Shown in pieces: positions 18,966 to 28,192 of a stretch of DNA of 64,000 nucleotides (its first letter is position 1; each line of letters starts with the position of its first letter). Position numbers and translations under genes: made by a program. The stretch comes from Pseudomonas saxonica. Lineage in GTDB: Bacteria; Pseudomonadota; Gammaproteobacteria; Pseudomonadales; Pseudomonadaceae. Where the stretch lies: contig NZ_VFIO01000001.1 of assembly GCF_007858365.1 (NCBI RefSeq), positions 744,001 to 808,000 on the forward strand, in the 5' to 3' direction. Below the pieces are notes generated by a model that saw only the letters and a program-made list of their open reading frames with translations, did no database searches and was not told the DNA's origin.

Positions 18966-20309
18966 ATGTTGACCTGCTCCGTACACCCGCTGCCCTACTG
19001 CGCCAACCCTGCCGATTATTTTGCAGCCATTCGCCATGCATCCGGCGCTGTGCTGCTGGACAGCGGCCGGCCCACTGCCGACCGTGGCCGTTATGATCTG
19101 ATGAGTGCCTGGCCGCTCGAAGAACTGGCCGTACGCCCGCAGGAGTCAGGGCGCGATTTTCTGCAACGCTTGCGCGACAGCCTCAAGCACCTCGGCAATG
19201 CCACGCTGCCGACCGGGCTCGAACTGCCCTTTGCGGGCGGCTTGATCGGCTACCTGAGCTACGATTTCGGCCGTCAACTGGAGCAGTTGCCCGCGCACTC
19301 ACATGACGATGTGCACCTGCCCGACGCACAACTGGGCCTATATGCCTGGGCACTGATCAGCGACCATCACGCGGCCACCAGCCAATTGGTATTTCACCCC
19401 AGCGTTGAGATGACTGAGCGCGAACGCCTGACGCTCCTGTTCAGCCAGCCAGCAGCCGCGCACCACCGCCCTTTTTCATTGAAACAACCCATGCAGGCCG
19501 ATATCAGTGCCCACCACTACGAGCAAGCGCTGACGCAGATCCATCACTACATCAAGGCGGGCGACTGCTACCAAGTCAACTACACCCAGCGCTTCAGTGC
19601 CCCCTGCGAGGGTGACGCATGGGCGGCATACCGTGCTCTGCGCAAGGCATGCCCGACGCCGTTTTCCGGGTTTATAAGCCTGACTGGCGACGACGCGATC
19701 TTGAGCCTGTCGCCTGAGCGCTTTGTTCGTGTCAGCCACAATCAAGTTGAAACCCGCCCGATCAAAGGCACCCGCCCGCGAGGCAAAGACAGCGCCGAAG
19801 ATGCTGCCAACGCAGCCGAGCTTCTGGCTAGCCCCAAGGATCGTGCAGAAAACTTAATGATTGTTGATTTGCTGCGCAATGATCTGGGACGCACCTGCCG
19901 TACGGGCTCAGTCAAAGTGCCAGAGTTGTTTAACCTCGAAAGCTATCCCAACGTTCATCACTTGGTGAGCAGCGTTACCGGGGAACTGGCGGACGGCAAG
20001 GATGCTCTGGACCTGATCGGCGACAGCTTTCCCGGCGGCTCGATTACCGGTGCCCCGAAAATCCGCGCCATGCAGATCATCGACGAACTGGAACCCACAC
20101 GGCGCAGCATCTACTGCGGCTCCTTGTTGTATCTGGATGTGCGCGGCGAAATGGACAGCTCTATCGCTATCCGTACCGTGCTGGTCAAGGATGGCCATGC
20201 ACGCTGCTGGGGCGGCGGCGGCATTGTGGCCGACTCCCACTGGCAAGACGAATATCAGGAATCCATCACTAAGGTGAAGGTATTGCTCGATACGCTGCGA
20301 ACCCTGTAG
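18966..20309 (+). CDS. pabB: Aminodeoxychorismate synthase component I
   Basis: 447 residues, chorismate-binding family. With PabA it makes 4-amino-4-deoxychorismate for folate. The diagnostic PIKGTRPRG (Lys of PIKGT) separates it from TrpE, which has PIAGT. Other motifs: GDCYQVNYTQRF, SLSPERFVR, NLMIVDLLRNDLGR, GGSITGAPKIRAMQII and the GGGIVADSHWQDEYQE ending that coordinates Mg2+. Start MLTCSVHPLPY at 18966 is taken for similarity to homologues. An in-frame ATG 18 bp upstream is possible, since neither has a clear Shine-Dalgarno. cysH follows 69 bp downstream. Confidence 0.95.
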   Translation: MLTCSVHPLPYCANPADYFAAIRHASGAVLLDSGRPTADRGRYDLMSAWPLEELAVRPQESGRDFLQRLRDSLKHLGNATLPTGLELPFAGGLIGYLSYDFGRQLEQLPAHSHDDVHLPDAQLGLYAWALISDHHAATSQLVFHPSVEMTERERLTLLFSQPAAAHHRPFSLKQPMQADISAHHYEQALTQIHHYIKAGDCYQVNYTQRFSAPCEGDAWAAYRALRKACPTPFSGFISLTGDDAILSLSPERFVRVSHNQVETRPIKGTRPRGKDSAEDAANAAELLASPKDRAENLMIVDLLRNDLGRTCRTGSVKVPELFNLESYPNVHHLVSSVTGELADGKDALDLIGDSFPGGSITGAPKIRAMQIIDELEPTRRSIYCGSLLYLDVRGEMDSSIAIRTVLVKDGHARCWGGGGIVADSHWQDEYQESITKVKVLLDTLRTL

Positions 20310-20378
20310 CCCGCGGTTTTTGCTAACATCTCGCCCACTAGAGAGCGCCCAGCGCCATTCACTGTAGGAAGCCGCCTG

Positions 20379-21113
20379 ATGAGCCATCCGTTCGACGTCG
20401 CACAGACCGCCGCGACATACGCCAGCAAATCACCGCAAGACATTCTTAAACTCGCCTTTGAACACTTCGGCGACGAACTCTGGATCTCCTTTAGCGGCGC
20501 CGAAGACGTGGTGCTGGTGGACATGGCCTGGAAGATCAATAAAAACGTCAAGGTGTTCAGCCTCGACACCGGTCGCCTGCACCCTGAGACCTATCGTTTT
20601 ATTGACCAAGTGCGCGAGCACTACAACATCCAGATTGAGCTGATCTCACCGGATCACACCAAACTGGAACCGTTCGTCAAAGAAAAAGGCCTGTTCAGCT
20701 TCTACAAGGACGGTCACGGCGAGTGCTGCGGCATCCGCAAAATCGCACCGCTGCGTCGCAAGTTGTCGACGGTCAAAGCCTGGGCAACCGGCCAGCGTCG
20801 CGACCAGAGCCCAGGCACTCGCAGCCAGGTCGCCGCACTGGAAATCGACGGCGCATTCTCCACACCCGAGCGCCCCCTGTACAAATTCAACCCACTGGCT
20901 CAAATGACCAGCGAGGAAGTCTGGGGTTACATCCGCATGCTGGAACTGCCTTATAACAGCCTGCACGAACGGGGATTCATCAGCATTGGCTGCGAACCTT
21001 GCACCCGCCCGGTATTGCCCAACCAGCACGAGCGCGAGGGGCGTTGGTGGTGGGAAGAAGCCACGCAAAAGGAATGTGGGCTGCACGCTGGCAACCTGAT
21101 CGCCAAAAACTAG
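20379..21113 (+). CDS. cysH: Phosphoadenosine/adenosine phosphosulfate reductase (thioredoxin-dependent)
   Basis: 244 residues. It reduces activated sulfate to sulfite in assimilatory cysteine synthesis. The P-loop-like [15 protein letters not shown] (residues about 32-46) and TGRLHPETY belong to the PAPS-reductase fold. The cysteine pairs GECCGIRK (about 112-119) and GCEPCTRP (about 206-213) are the [4Fe-4S] ligands typical of APS reductases of pseudomonads, so APS is the more likely substrate. The ECGLHAGN near the C-terminus carries the catalytic Cys. AGGAAG lies about 7 nt before the ATG. Confidence 0.96.
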   Translation: MSHPFDVAQTAATYASKSPQDILKLAFEHFGDELWISFSGAEDVVLVDMAWKINKNVKVFSLDTGRLHPETYRFIDQVREHYNIQIELISPDHTKLEPFVKEKGLFSFYKDGHGECCGIRKIAPLRRKLSTVKAWATGQRRDQSPGTRSQVAALEIDGAFSTPERPLYKFNPLAQMTSEEVWGYIRMLELPYNSLHERGFISIGCEPCTRPVLPNQHEREGRWWWEEATQKECGLHAGNLIAKN

Positions 21114-21161
21114 TAGCCAGCATCCCGCTCGCACGACTTGCGTTTACCTGACACTTTCGTT

Positions 21162-21181
21162 GAGAATTGGTAATTATTCTC
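21162..21181 (+). promoter_or_regulatory. Fur box before the ECF sigma gene
   Basis: GAGAATTGGTAATTATTCTC is an imperfect palindrome (outer GAGAAT/ATTCTC arms) ending 22 bp before the sigma-factor start. This matches the AT-rich Fur operator form and the usual iron control of FecI-type sigma genes. Confidence 0.7.
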
Positions 21182-21203
21182 AATAACGTTTGAGTCACAC
21201 CTT

Positions 21204-21722
21204 ATGTCCTCGGGCGAACCTGCGTTTCAGTCTGCCATTTCAGCGCTCTACAGCGAGCACCACAGCTGGCTGTTTGGCTGGCTGCGACGCAAGCTGGGCT
21301 GCGCACACAATGCCGCCGATCTGGCACAAGACACCTTCGCCCGGATACTTAATGCTCGCGAATCAGTCGCGACCCTGCGTGAACCCCGCGCATTTTTGAG
21401 CACCACCGCGCGGCGCCTGATCATCGATCAGTCTCGACGCAAAAAAATTGAAAACGCCTACCTTCAAGAGCTGGCACTTACAGCCCAAGCCCTTGAAGGC
21501 TTCCAGTCTCCCGAGCAAATTCTGACCACCCTCGAAGCACTCGAACAGATCGCGTTTATTCTCGAAGGGATGCACGAAAAGGCACGACAGGCTTTCGTGC
21601 TGTATTACCTGGACGGCATGACCCAGTGCGAGATCGCCCGCCAACTGGGCCTTTCTGACCGTACAGTGCGCAAGTATCTGATTCAGGCCTTGTTGCATTG
21701 CAGCCATAGCCTGGACACGTAA
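21204..21722 (+). CDS. ECF sigma factor of the FecI type
   Basis: 172 residues. Region 2 (LYSEHHSWLFGWLRRKLGCAHNAADLAQDTFARIL, residues about 12-46) and region 4 with helix-turn-helix (MTQCEIARQLGLSDRTVRKYLIQAL, residues about 139-163) are clear. FecI-like sigmas transcribe an iron-siderophore receptor gene when released by their FecR partner. The stop TAA overlaps the ATG of fecR by one base, and the receptor follows. A Fur box lies directly upstream, so transcription is expected under iron starvation. Confidence 0.94.
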   Translation: MSSGEPAFQSAISALYSEHHSWLFGWLRRKLGCAHNAADLAQDTFARILNARESVATLREPRAFLSTTARRLIIDQSRRKKIENAYLQELALTAQALEGFQSPEQILTTLEALEQIAFILEGMHEKARQAFVLYYLDGMTQCEIARQLGLSDRTVRKYLIQALLHCSHSLDT

Positions 21723-22699
21723 TGCCCTCTTCACAGCCAACCATTGATGAAGAAGCTGCAGAGTGGATCCTTCGTCTGCACGAAGAAGGTTTCAGCGAAC
21801 CATTGCGTCTTGAGTTCGACCGCTGGCAGCAACAAAGCCCTAAGCATCAGGCTGCAGCCTTGCGCATGCAGCATGTGATCAACCGTTTACAGGCGCTGCG
21901 CGGGCAGTCAGCACCGGCCAAGGCGGCACTGAACGCAGCGTTCAGCACCAAGAAACCCTATAAGTACACACTGAGGGCACTTCTATTAGCGTTTGCACTG
22001 GCATTACCGCTGACCCTGCTGATGCGCAGCCACTACCCCGAGCAGTGGATGGCCGACATCAGCACCGGCCCCAATGACTGGAAAACCTTGCGCTTGCCTG
22101 ACAACTCCACGATTACCCTCAGCGGCACCAGCGCAGTCAATCTGCACTTCGATGGCACCTTGCGACGCATCGACTTGTTGCAGGGCGAAATACTGATTGA
22201 AGTGGCGCACGACAACACCCGGCCTTTTATCGTGCACACCGAACAGGGCAGCATGCGCGCTCTAGGCACACGTTTTGTGGTCAAACACTTGCCGGACACT
22301 ACTGTGCTAAGCATGCTGCAATCGCGTGTCGCGGCACAAAGCGCCGACGAACAACGCACATTGGAAGTGGGCGCAGGCTCACAAGCGCTGATCCGCCGCA
22401 ACGCTGTCGAACTCGCAGGTGACATTGACCCGGCCAGCATTAACAAGGCCTGGCTGCACCACCAACTGGTGGTGGAAAACCAGCCGCTGCCACACGTTCT
22501 GGATGAGATTTCACGCCATCGACGTGGCCATATTCAGTTTGACCGTGCCGCACTTTCCGACTTGCGTGTGTCCGCCGTATTACCGCTGGACGATACCGAC
22601 AGAGCCCTGCAACTGGTCGCAGACACCCTGTCGTTGACTATTCATACCTACACACCGTGGCTCACTGTGGTCAGCCAAAAGTCGCCACCTAAAAAATAA
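21722..22699 (+). CDS. FecR-type anti-sigma/sigma regulator
   Basis: 325 residues. The N-terminal cytoplasmic part (EEAAEWILRLHEEGFSEPLRLEFDRWQQQSPKHQAA) is the FecR/DUF4880 domain that holds the sigma factor. One membrane helix (LRALLLAFALALPLTLLM, residues about 83-100) is followed by the periplasmic FecR domain (WKTLRLPDNSTITLSGTSAVNLHFDG...) and a C-terminal STN-like segment (LPHVLDEISRHRRGHIQFD). It relays receptor occupancy from the outer membrane. Start ATG overlaps the sigma stop. Confidence 0.93.
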   Translation: MPSSQPTIDEEAAEWILRLHEEGFSEPLRLEFDRWQQQSPKHQAAALRMQHVINRLQALRGQSAPAKAALNAAFSTKKPYKYTLRALLLAFALALPLTLLMRSHYPEQWMADISTGPNDWKTLRLPDNSTITLSGTSAVNLHFDGTLRRIDLLQGEILIEVAHDNTRPFIVHTEQGSMRALGTRFVVKHLPDTTVLSMLQSRVAAQSADEQRTLEVGAGSQALIRRNAVELAGDIDPASINKAWLHHQLVVENQPLPHVLDEISRHRRGHIQFDRAALSDLRVSAVLPLDDTDRALQLVADTLSLTIHTYTPWLTVVSQKSPPKK

Positions 22700-22714
22700 T
22701 AATTCGCATTCGTT
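22695..22714 (+). promoter_or_regulatory. Possible Fur box before the receptor gene
   Basis: AATAATAATTCGCATTCGTT contains the AATAAT and ATTCGCATT hexamer-like repeats seen in Pseudomonas Fur sites. It overlaps the fecR stop codon and lies about 62 bp before the receptor start. The match is partial, and a sigma-dependent promoter for the receptor should also lie in this gap. Confidence 0.4.
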
Positions 22715-22775
22715 CCGCTTTTTTCGCGTCAGCCGTCAAGGAAGGTACAAAGACCCATCAAGGATTGCGCTCTTC

Positions 22776-25214
22776 ATGTTGACCTCCCCCCTCCTCCGCA
22801 GACGCTTTAATCCCGACTCCTGCAAACCACTGACCCTGGTCATTCACATGGCTATTGTTTCGACTGCCAGTGTACTGAGCCCTGCATACGCCCAGGCACA
22901 ATCCAGCATGGCCGTGCAAACCTATGACATTCCTGCCGGGCCTTTGAGCAGCGCGATCAACCGCTTTGCGCAACAGGCCGGGGTCGCCATTATCGTGCCG
23001 TCCAACACCCTTCAAGATCTGACGACGCCCGGCCTGCATGGCACGTACAGCGAGCAAGGCGGCTTCGAAGCACTGTTGCGCGGTACCGGTTTTACCGCTG
23101 TCAACACGCCCAATGGCTACCGGCTCGATCCATTGCCTGTGGCCGGCGCATTGGAATTAGGCGCAACCGAGGTCAGCGCCAATCAGTTGGGGACAATTAC
23201 CGAAGGTACAGGCTCCTACACACCTGGCAGTATCGCCACGGCGACGCGGATGGTGCTGACACCGCGCGAAACCCCGCAGTCCATCTCGGTGGTCACGCGC
23301 CAGGCAATGGACGACTTCGGCCTCAACTCGATTGATGATGTGATGCGCCACACCCCTGGGATTACCGTAGCCACCTATGACAGCGACCGCACCAGCTACT
23401 ATTCCCGTGGTTTTGCGATCAAAAACTTCCAATACGATGGCATCCCGATACTGCAAGACGCGCAATATTCTGCTGGGCACACCCTGACCGACACTGCGAT
23501 TTATGACCGGGTTGAAGTTATCAAGGGTGCCACAGGCTTGCTCACTGGCGCGGGCGGGCCGGGCGGGACGATCAATATGGTGCGCAAAAAACCGACCCGC
23601 GAGTTCAAGGCTCACGTGGATCTTGGGGCCGGTTCCTGGGACAACTACCGCTCGGAAATCGATGTCAGCGGCCCGCTGACAGAAAGTGGCAATGTGCGCG
23701 GCCGCGCGGTTGCGGCGTATCAGGACAAGCACTCGTTCATGGATCACTACTCGCGCGACAGCGAGGTTTACTACGGCATTCTTGAGATCGACCTGACCCC
23801 TGACACGCTGCTGACCCTGGGCGCCGACTATCAGGACAACAACCCAAAAGGTTCCAGCTGGTCAGGCAGCGCCTCGTTGTTCAACTCCGCAGGTGAACGC
23901 ATCAGCACCCCGCGCTCCTTCAATAACGGCACTAAATGGAGCAGCTGGAAGCAATACACGCGCACCGTGTTCTCCACCCTGGAACACAACTTCGAAAACG
24001 GCTGGGTCGTCAAAGGCCAGTACAACCATCAAATCAATGGCTATAACGCCCCCTTGGGGGCCTTGCTCGACCCGGATGTAACCACCGGCCTGGCCCCTAT
24101 TCTCGCCCGCAAATATACCGGCGAATACGTCAGCGACAGCGGCGATCTGTTTGCCACGGGGCCGTTCAGCTTGCTGGGACGTGAACATGAATTAGTGATT
24201 GGCGCTTCGGTGGCCAAATCTCACTGGACGGGCAAGGATTACACCAACGCCAAGATGGTCGACAACGCCTATGACTACTACAACTGGAAAGGCGACGCGC
24301 TTGAGCCAGACTGGGGCGCAGTCACGTCTTACAACGATGAAACCACGCGCCAGACCGGCACCTATATGACCGGGCGCTTTAGCCTGACAGACGACTTGAC
24401 CCTATTGCTGGGAACCCGGGTTGCCGATTACACCCTGACCGGCACCAGCCAGGCCAAAGACACCGGCAAAGTGCTGCCTTATGCCGGGGTTATTTACGAT
24501 CTCACCGAGAATATTTCTGCCTACGCCAGCTATACGGAAATTTTCCTGCCGCAATCCTATTACCGTGATCGCGACAACAAGATGCTTGAGCCCGATGAAG
24601 GCACGAACTATGAGCTGGGTTTAAAAGGTGAATTCTATGACGGTCGTCTGAATTCAAGCCTTGCGTACTTTGAAGTACACCAAGATAACCGACCAGAGGC
24701 AGACACTTCTTACAACGGCAACCCGACCAACCCCGACATTGAATACGCCTACAAAGGCATCAAAGCCACAACCAAGGGCTACGAAGCTGAAATATCGGGT
24801 GAGCTACTGCCCGGCTGGCAGCTGCAAGCGGGCTATACGCACAAAGTCAGCCGTGATCAAAGCGGTAAAAAGGTCTCGACCTGGGAGCCCGAGGATCAAA
24901 TCAATCTGTACACGAGCTACAAATTGACGGGTGATCTCGACAAATTGACCTTGGGCGGCGGCGTGCGCTGGCAGAGCACAGGCTGGCAAGTGCTGACCAA
25001 CTGGAACAAAGGTGGCACCCAAGAAAAGTTTTCCCAAGATCCCTACTGGCTGGTTGATTTGATGGCGCGCTACCAGATTTCGAAAAACCTGTCGGCCACC
25101 GTCAACCTTAACAACGTGTTCGACAAATCGTATTACACCAATATCGGCTTTTACAACTCGTCGTACTACGGTGATCCACGCAATGTGATGGTGAGCACAC
25201 GCTGGGATTTCTGA
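22776..25214 (+). CDS. TonB-dependent siderophore receptor with N-terminal signalling (STN) domain
   Basis: 812 residues, FpvA/FoxA-like transducer-receptor. Order: signal peptide (about 1-40, ending AYAQAQS), STN signalling domain (about 46-118: YDIPAGPLSSAINRFAQQAGVAIIVPS), linker, plug (about 150-270: ETPQSISVVTRQAMDDFGL, GGPGGTINMVRKKPTREF) and a 22-strand barrel ending in the outer-membrane C-terminal signature MVSTRWDF. The STN domain pairs with the FecR/ECF sigma just upstream for cell-surface signalling. Its ligand is probably a hydroxamate or heterologous pyoverdine-type siderophore, but the sequence does not decide. A possible terminator lies at 25323-25350. Confidence 0.93.
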   Translation: MLTSPLLRRRFNPDSCKPLTLVIHMAIVSTASVLSPAYAQAQSSMAVQTYDIPAGPLSSAINRFAQQAGVAIIVPSNTLQDLTTPGLHGTYSEQGGFEALLRGTGFTAVNTPNGYRLDPLPVAGALELGATEVSANQLGTITEGTGSYTPGSIATATRMVLTPRETPQSISVVTRQAMDDFGLNSIDDVMRHTPGITVATYDSDRTSYYSRGFAIKNFQYDGIPILQDAQYSAGHTLTDTAIYDRVEVIKGATGLLTGAGGPGGTINMVRKKPTREFKAHVDLGAGSWDNYRSEIDVSGPLTESGNVRGRAVAAYQDKHSFMDHYSRDSEVYYGILEIDLTPDTLLTLGADYQDNNPKGSSWSGSASLFNSAGERISTPRSFNNGTKWSSWKQYTRTVFSTLEHNFENGWVVKGQYNHQINGYNAPLGALLDPDVTTGLAPILARKYTGEYVSDSGDLFATGPFSLLGREHELVIGASVAKSHWTGKDYTNAKMVDNAYDYYNWKGDALEPDWGAVTSYNDETTRQTGTYMTGRFSLTDDLTLLLGTRVADYTLTGTSQAKDTGKVLPYAGVIYDLTENISAYASYTEIFLPQSYYRDRDNKMLEPDEGTNYELGLKGEFYDGRLNSSLAYFEVHQDNRPEADTSYNGNPTNPDIEYAYKGIKATTKGYEAEISGELLPGWQLQAGYTHKVSRDQSGKKVSTWEPEDQINLYTSYKLTGDLDKLTLGGGVRWQSTGWQVLTNWNKGGTQEKFSQDPYWLVDLMARYQISKNLSATVNLNNVFDKSYYTNIGFYNSSYYGDPRNVMVSTRWDF

Positions 25215-25219
25215 AAATT

Positions 25220-25296
25220 CACCTGGAGACGCTGCCGAAGGCTTCAAAGCAGTCGTCGGCGCTCTCCGGGAGCAACCCTTCGCAGCGACTACAGAT
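25220..25296. repeat. Degenerate REP-like element after the receptor gene
   Basis: GCTGCCGAAGGCTTC near 25229-25243 and CTTCGCAGCGACTACAG at its right end resemble the half-sites of the other REP-like repeats here, but the arms pair only partially. Confidence 0.45.
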
Positions 25297-25322
25297 TGCC
25301 CACATATAAAACACACGCGCAC

Positions 25323-25350
25323 AAAAAAGCCTGCACAAGGCAGGCTTTAT
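25323..25350 (-). terminator. Terminator of the first tRNA-Asp (also opposite the receptor gene)
   Basis: GCCTGC (25329-25334) pairs with GCAGGC (25340-25345). On the minus strand the stem is followed by TTTTTT. It ends the Val-Asp tRNA transcript and may act bidirectionally against the receptor gene. Confidence 0.75.
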
Positions 25351-25389
25351 TGCGTGTCACAAGCGTTCAAGGGGCTTGTGACTCTAATA

Positions 25390-25466
25390 TGGCGCAGCGG
25401 ACGGGACTCGAACCCGCGACCCCCGGCGTGACAGGCCGGTATTCTAACCGACTGAACTACCGCTGC
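25390..25466 (-). tRNA. tRNA-Asp (GTC), copy 1
   Basis: The minus strand gives a 77-nt cloverleaf: acceptor GCAGCGG/CCGCTGC, D-stem region TAGTTCAGTCGGTTAGAAT, anticodon loop CTGTCAC with GTC anticodon, T loop GGTTCGAGTCC and an encoded CCA end at 25390-25392. It lies 19 bp downstream of tRNA-Val on the same strand. Confidence 0.97.
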
Positions 25467-25485
25467 GCGTAACATTGAAAGCGAA

Positions 25486-25561
25486 TGGTGGGTGATGACG
25501 GGATCGAACCGCCGACCCTCTGCTTGTAAGGCAGATGCTCTCCCAGCTGAGCTAATCACCC
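25486..25561 (-). tRNA. tRNA-Val (TAC), copy 1
   Basis: A 76-nt cloverleaf on the minus strand: GGGTGAT acceptor, GCTCAGCTGGGAGAGC D arm, anticodon loop CTTACAA with TAC, GGTTCGATCCC T arm, encoded CCA at 25486-25488. It is followed by tRNA-Asp. Confidence 0.97.
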
Positions 25562-25713
25562 TTTCACTTCACTCTCGATGCGGGGCGCATTCTCTCACAC
25601 TTTTTGTGTAAGTGGTTGTTTTATTTGAGTTTTTTTTCAAAACTCTCTAAAACTACCGTTTCCAACGCCCCACTCTTTGATTCCGCAGCGAACTGCAGAA
25701 TCGAAGCCTTTCA

Positions 25714-25741
25714 GGAAAAAGCCTGCATTCAGCGGGCTTCC
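25714..25741 (-). terminator. Terminator of the second tRNA-Val/tRNA-Asp pair
   Basis: AAGCCTGC and GCGGGCTT form an 8-bp stem (one G-T pair) around ATTCA. The minus strand continues with TTTTTCC. It lies downstream of tRNA-Asp copy 2, as the similar hairpin does after copy 1. Confidence 0.6.
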
Positions 25742-25779
25742 CCAACCACAAGCGTTCAAGGGGCTTGTGGTAACAAAAA

Positions 25780-25856
25780 TGGCGCAGCGGACGGGACTCG
25801 AACCCGCGACCCCCGGCGTGACAGGCCGGTATTCTAACCGACTGAACTACCGCTGC
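25780..25856 (-). tRNA. tRNA-Asp (GTC), copy 2
   Basis: Identical in sequence to the copy at 25390-25466, including the encoded CCA. The flank CAAGCGTTCAAGGGGCTTGTG, just downstream, is also duplicated. Confidence 0.97.
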
Positions 25857-25875
25857 GCGTAACACTGTGAGCGAA

Positions 25876-25951
25876 TGGTGGGTGATGACGGGATCGAACC
25901 GCCGACCCTCTGCTTGTAAGGCAGATGCTCTCCCAGCTGAGCTAATCACCC
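25876..25951 (-). tRNA. tRNA-Val (TAC), copy 2
   Basis: Identical to the copy at 25486-25561. The pair is spaced 19 bp from tRNA-Asp, as in copy 1, so the Val-Asp unit is a tandem duplication of period 390 bp. Confidence 0.97.
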
Positions 25952-26111
25952 TTTCACTCTCGGTGTGGCGCGCATTCTACGTAGCGACCTATAGTCTGGC
26001 AAGCACTTTTTAAAATAATTTTTCTAACGATGACAAAGGCTTAGCGCAGGGTTGGCCTATTAAGGCTATCAAGCGAATAATGCACCTTTGTATATAGGAG
26101 TGATTCACCCC

Positions 26112-27032
26112 ATGTGGTTCAAAAACCTGCTTATCTATCGCCTGACCCAAGATCTGCCTTTTGATGCGCAGGTGCTGGAAACGGCACTGGCCACCAAACC
26201 GGCCCGCCCGTGTTCAAGCCAGGAAGTAGCCACCTATGGCTTCGTTGCTCCATTCGGTAAAGGCGAAGACGCACCGCTGGTTCACGTCAGCCAGGACTTC
26301 CTGCTGATCGCCGCCCGCAAAGAAGAACGCATCCTGCCAGGCAGCGTTGTACGTGATGCATTAAAGGAGAAGGTCGAAGAGATCGAAGCCGAACAAATGC
26401 GCAAGGTCTATAAGAAGGAGCGTGATCAGCTCAAGGATGAAATTATCCAGGCCTTCTTGCCACGCGCCTTTATTCGTCGCTCGGCAACCTTTGCCGCCAT
26501 TGCACCGAAACAAGGTCTGATTCTGGTTAACGCCTCCAGCCCGAAACGCGCAGAAGACTTGCTGTCGACGCTGCGTGAAGTGATCGGCTCCTTGCCGGTT
26601 CGTCCGCTGGCGGTGAAAACTGCGCCGAGCGCGGTGATGACTGAATGGGTCAAGACGCAAAAAGCCGCCGACAACTTCTTCGTCCTCGACGAATGCGAAC
26701 TGCGCGACACCCACGAAGATGGCGGCATCATTCGCTGCAAACGTCAGGACCTGACCAGCGACGAAATCCAGTTGCACTTGAGCACTGGCAAAGTCGTGAC
26801 TCAACTGTCCCTGGCCTGGCAAGACAAGTTGTCGTTCGTGTTGGACGACAAACTGGTGGTCAAACGCCTCAAGTTTGAAGACCTGCTGCAAGATCAGGCT
26901 GAACAGGACGGCGGCGACGACGATCTGGGCCAGCAGGATGCCAGCTTCACGCTGATGATGCTGACCTTCGGCGAATTCTTGCCGCAGCTGTTTGAAGCGC
27001 TGGGCGGCGAAGAAACCCCGCAAGGGATCTAA
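26112..27032 (+). CDS. rdgC: Recombination-associated protein RdgC
   Basis: 306 residues, RdgC family: a ring-shaped DNA-binding protein that restrains RecA. The family start [18 protein letters not shown] at 26112 has AGGAG about 11 nt upstream; an earlier frame start adds eight non-conserved residues. Recognisable parts are [55 protein letters not shown] and [24 protein letters not shown]. The acidic C-terminus ([13 protein letters not shown]) is usual. It stands alone between the tRNAs and a REP-like repeat. Confidence 0.96.
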   Translation: MWFKNLLIYRLTQDLPFDAQVLETALATKPARPCSSQEVATYGFVAPFGKGEDAPLVHVSQDFLLIAARKEERILPGSVVRDALKEKVEEIEAEQMRKVYKKERDQLKDEIIQAFLPRAFIRRSATFAAIAPKQGLILVNASSPKRAEDLLSTLREVIGSLPVRPLAVKTAPSAVMTEWVKTQKAADNFFVLDECELRDTHEDGGIIRCKRQDLTSDEIQLHLSTGKVVTQLSLAWQDKLSFVLDDKLVVKRLKFEDLLQDQAEQDGGDDDLGQQDASFTLMMLTFGEFLPQLFEALGGEETPQGI

Positions 27033-27046
27033 CGGCTCACGCTGTT

Positions 27047-27149
27047 GTAGCCGTTGCCGCAGGCTGCGATAAGGTCCGCAGGGCCTTCGCTTCTTTTTCG
27101 GCCGCAAGGGGCCTTCCCCATCCCCTTCGCAGCCTGCGGCAGTCGCTAC
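27047..27149. repeat. REP-like inverted repeat between rdgC and the BASS transporter
   Basis: GTAGCCGTTGCCGCAGGCTGCGA (27047-27069) pairs with 27127-27149 with a few mismatches. The inner part holds a second imperfect GGGCCTTCG/CGGCCGCAAGGGGCC hairpin. Confidence 0.75.
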
Positions 27150-27178
27150 ACCCACAATAATCACAATAAAGGACCACC

Positions 27179-28144
27179 ATGCGCGCACTGGCCGCTCTAA
27201 GCCGCTTTGTCGGCAATACCTTCGCTTACTGGGTACTGATTTTCGCGGTGTTGGCGTTTTTCGAACCCGGTTGGTTCGTCGGCCTTAAAGGCTACATCGT
27301 CCCGCTACTGGGTTTGGTGATGTTCGGCATGGGCCTGACCCTCAAACTCGAAGACTTCGCCGAAGTCGCCCGTCATCCATGGCGAGTGGCACTGGGCGTG
27401 GTTGCTCATTTCGTGATCATGCCCGGCGTGGCGTGGTTACTCTGCCAATTGTTTCACCTGCCCCCGGAAATCGCCGTGGGCGTGATACTCGTCGGCTGCT
27501 GCCCTAGCGGCACCTCATCCAACGTCATGACCTGGCTGGCCCGGGGCGATCTTGCCCTGTCGGTGGCCATTGCCGCAGTTACCACCCTACTCGCCCCGCT
27601 ACTGACGCCAGCTCTGATCTGGCTGCTGGCGTCGGCCTGGTTGCCAGTTTCATTTATGGATCTGTTCTGGTCGATCTTGCAGGTTGTATTGCTGCCTATC
27701 GTGCTCGGGGTACTGGCCCAGCGCCTGCTCGGTGCGCGTGTGCGTTTCGCGGTCGATGTACTGCCACTGGTCTCGGTCGTCAGCATTGTGATTATCGTGG
27801 CTGCCGTGGTGGCCGCCAGCCAGGCACAGATCGCTGAGTCGGGTTTACTGATCATGGCCGTGGTGATGCTGCATAACAGCTTTGGCTATTTGCTGGGGTT
27901 CTTTACGGGCCGCCTGTTCAAGCTGCCACTGGCCCAGCGCAAGTCTCTGGCACAGGAAGTTGGCATGCAGAACTCAGGCTTGGGCGCCGCACTCGCCAGC
28001 GCACACTTTTCACCCTTGGCCGCTGTTCCCAGCGCCCTGTTCAGCGTGTGGCACAACATTTCGGGTGCACTGCTGTCGACGTATTTCCGTCGCATGAGTG
28101 AAAAGGAAGATCGCCTGGTAGCGGAACGCCGGGCTGCCGAATGA
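27179..28144 (+). CDS. Bile acid:sodium symporter (BASS) family transporter
   Basis: 321 residues with about nine or ten hydrophobic helices. BASS landmarks are MFGMGLTLKLEDFAEVARHP (residues about 43-62), VGVILVGCCPSGTSSNVMTWLARGDLALSV (about 101-130; the discontinuous-helix motif) and EVGMQNSGLGAALASAHFSP (about 260-279). Bacterial members move organic anions, sometimes with Na+; the substrate here is unknown (YocS/PanS-like). AAAGGA lies 6 nt before the ATG. The basic/acidic tail SEKEDRLVAERRAAE is cytoplasmic. Confidence 0.9.
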   Translation: MRALAALSRFVGNTFAYWVLIFAVLAFFEPGWFVGLKGYIVPLLGLVMFGMGLTLKLEDFAEVARHPWRVALGVVAHFVIMPGVAWLLCQLFHLPPEIAVGVILVGCCPSGTSSNVMTWLARGDLALSVAIAAVTTLLAPLLTPALIWLLASAWLPVSFMDLFWSILQVVLLPIVLGVLAQRLLGARVRFAVDVLPLVSVVSIVIIVAAVVAASQAQIAESGLLIMAVVMLHNSFGYLLGFFTGRLFKLPLAQRKSLAQEVGMQNSGLGAALASAHFSPLAAVPSALFSVWHNISGALLSTYFRRMSEKEDRLVAERRAAE

Positions 28145-28192
28145 AAGTCCGAGGTTGTCTGTCAGATTAATTACGGGCATATTTTGCCCACT

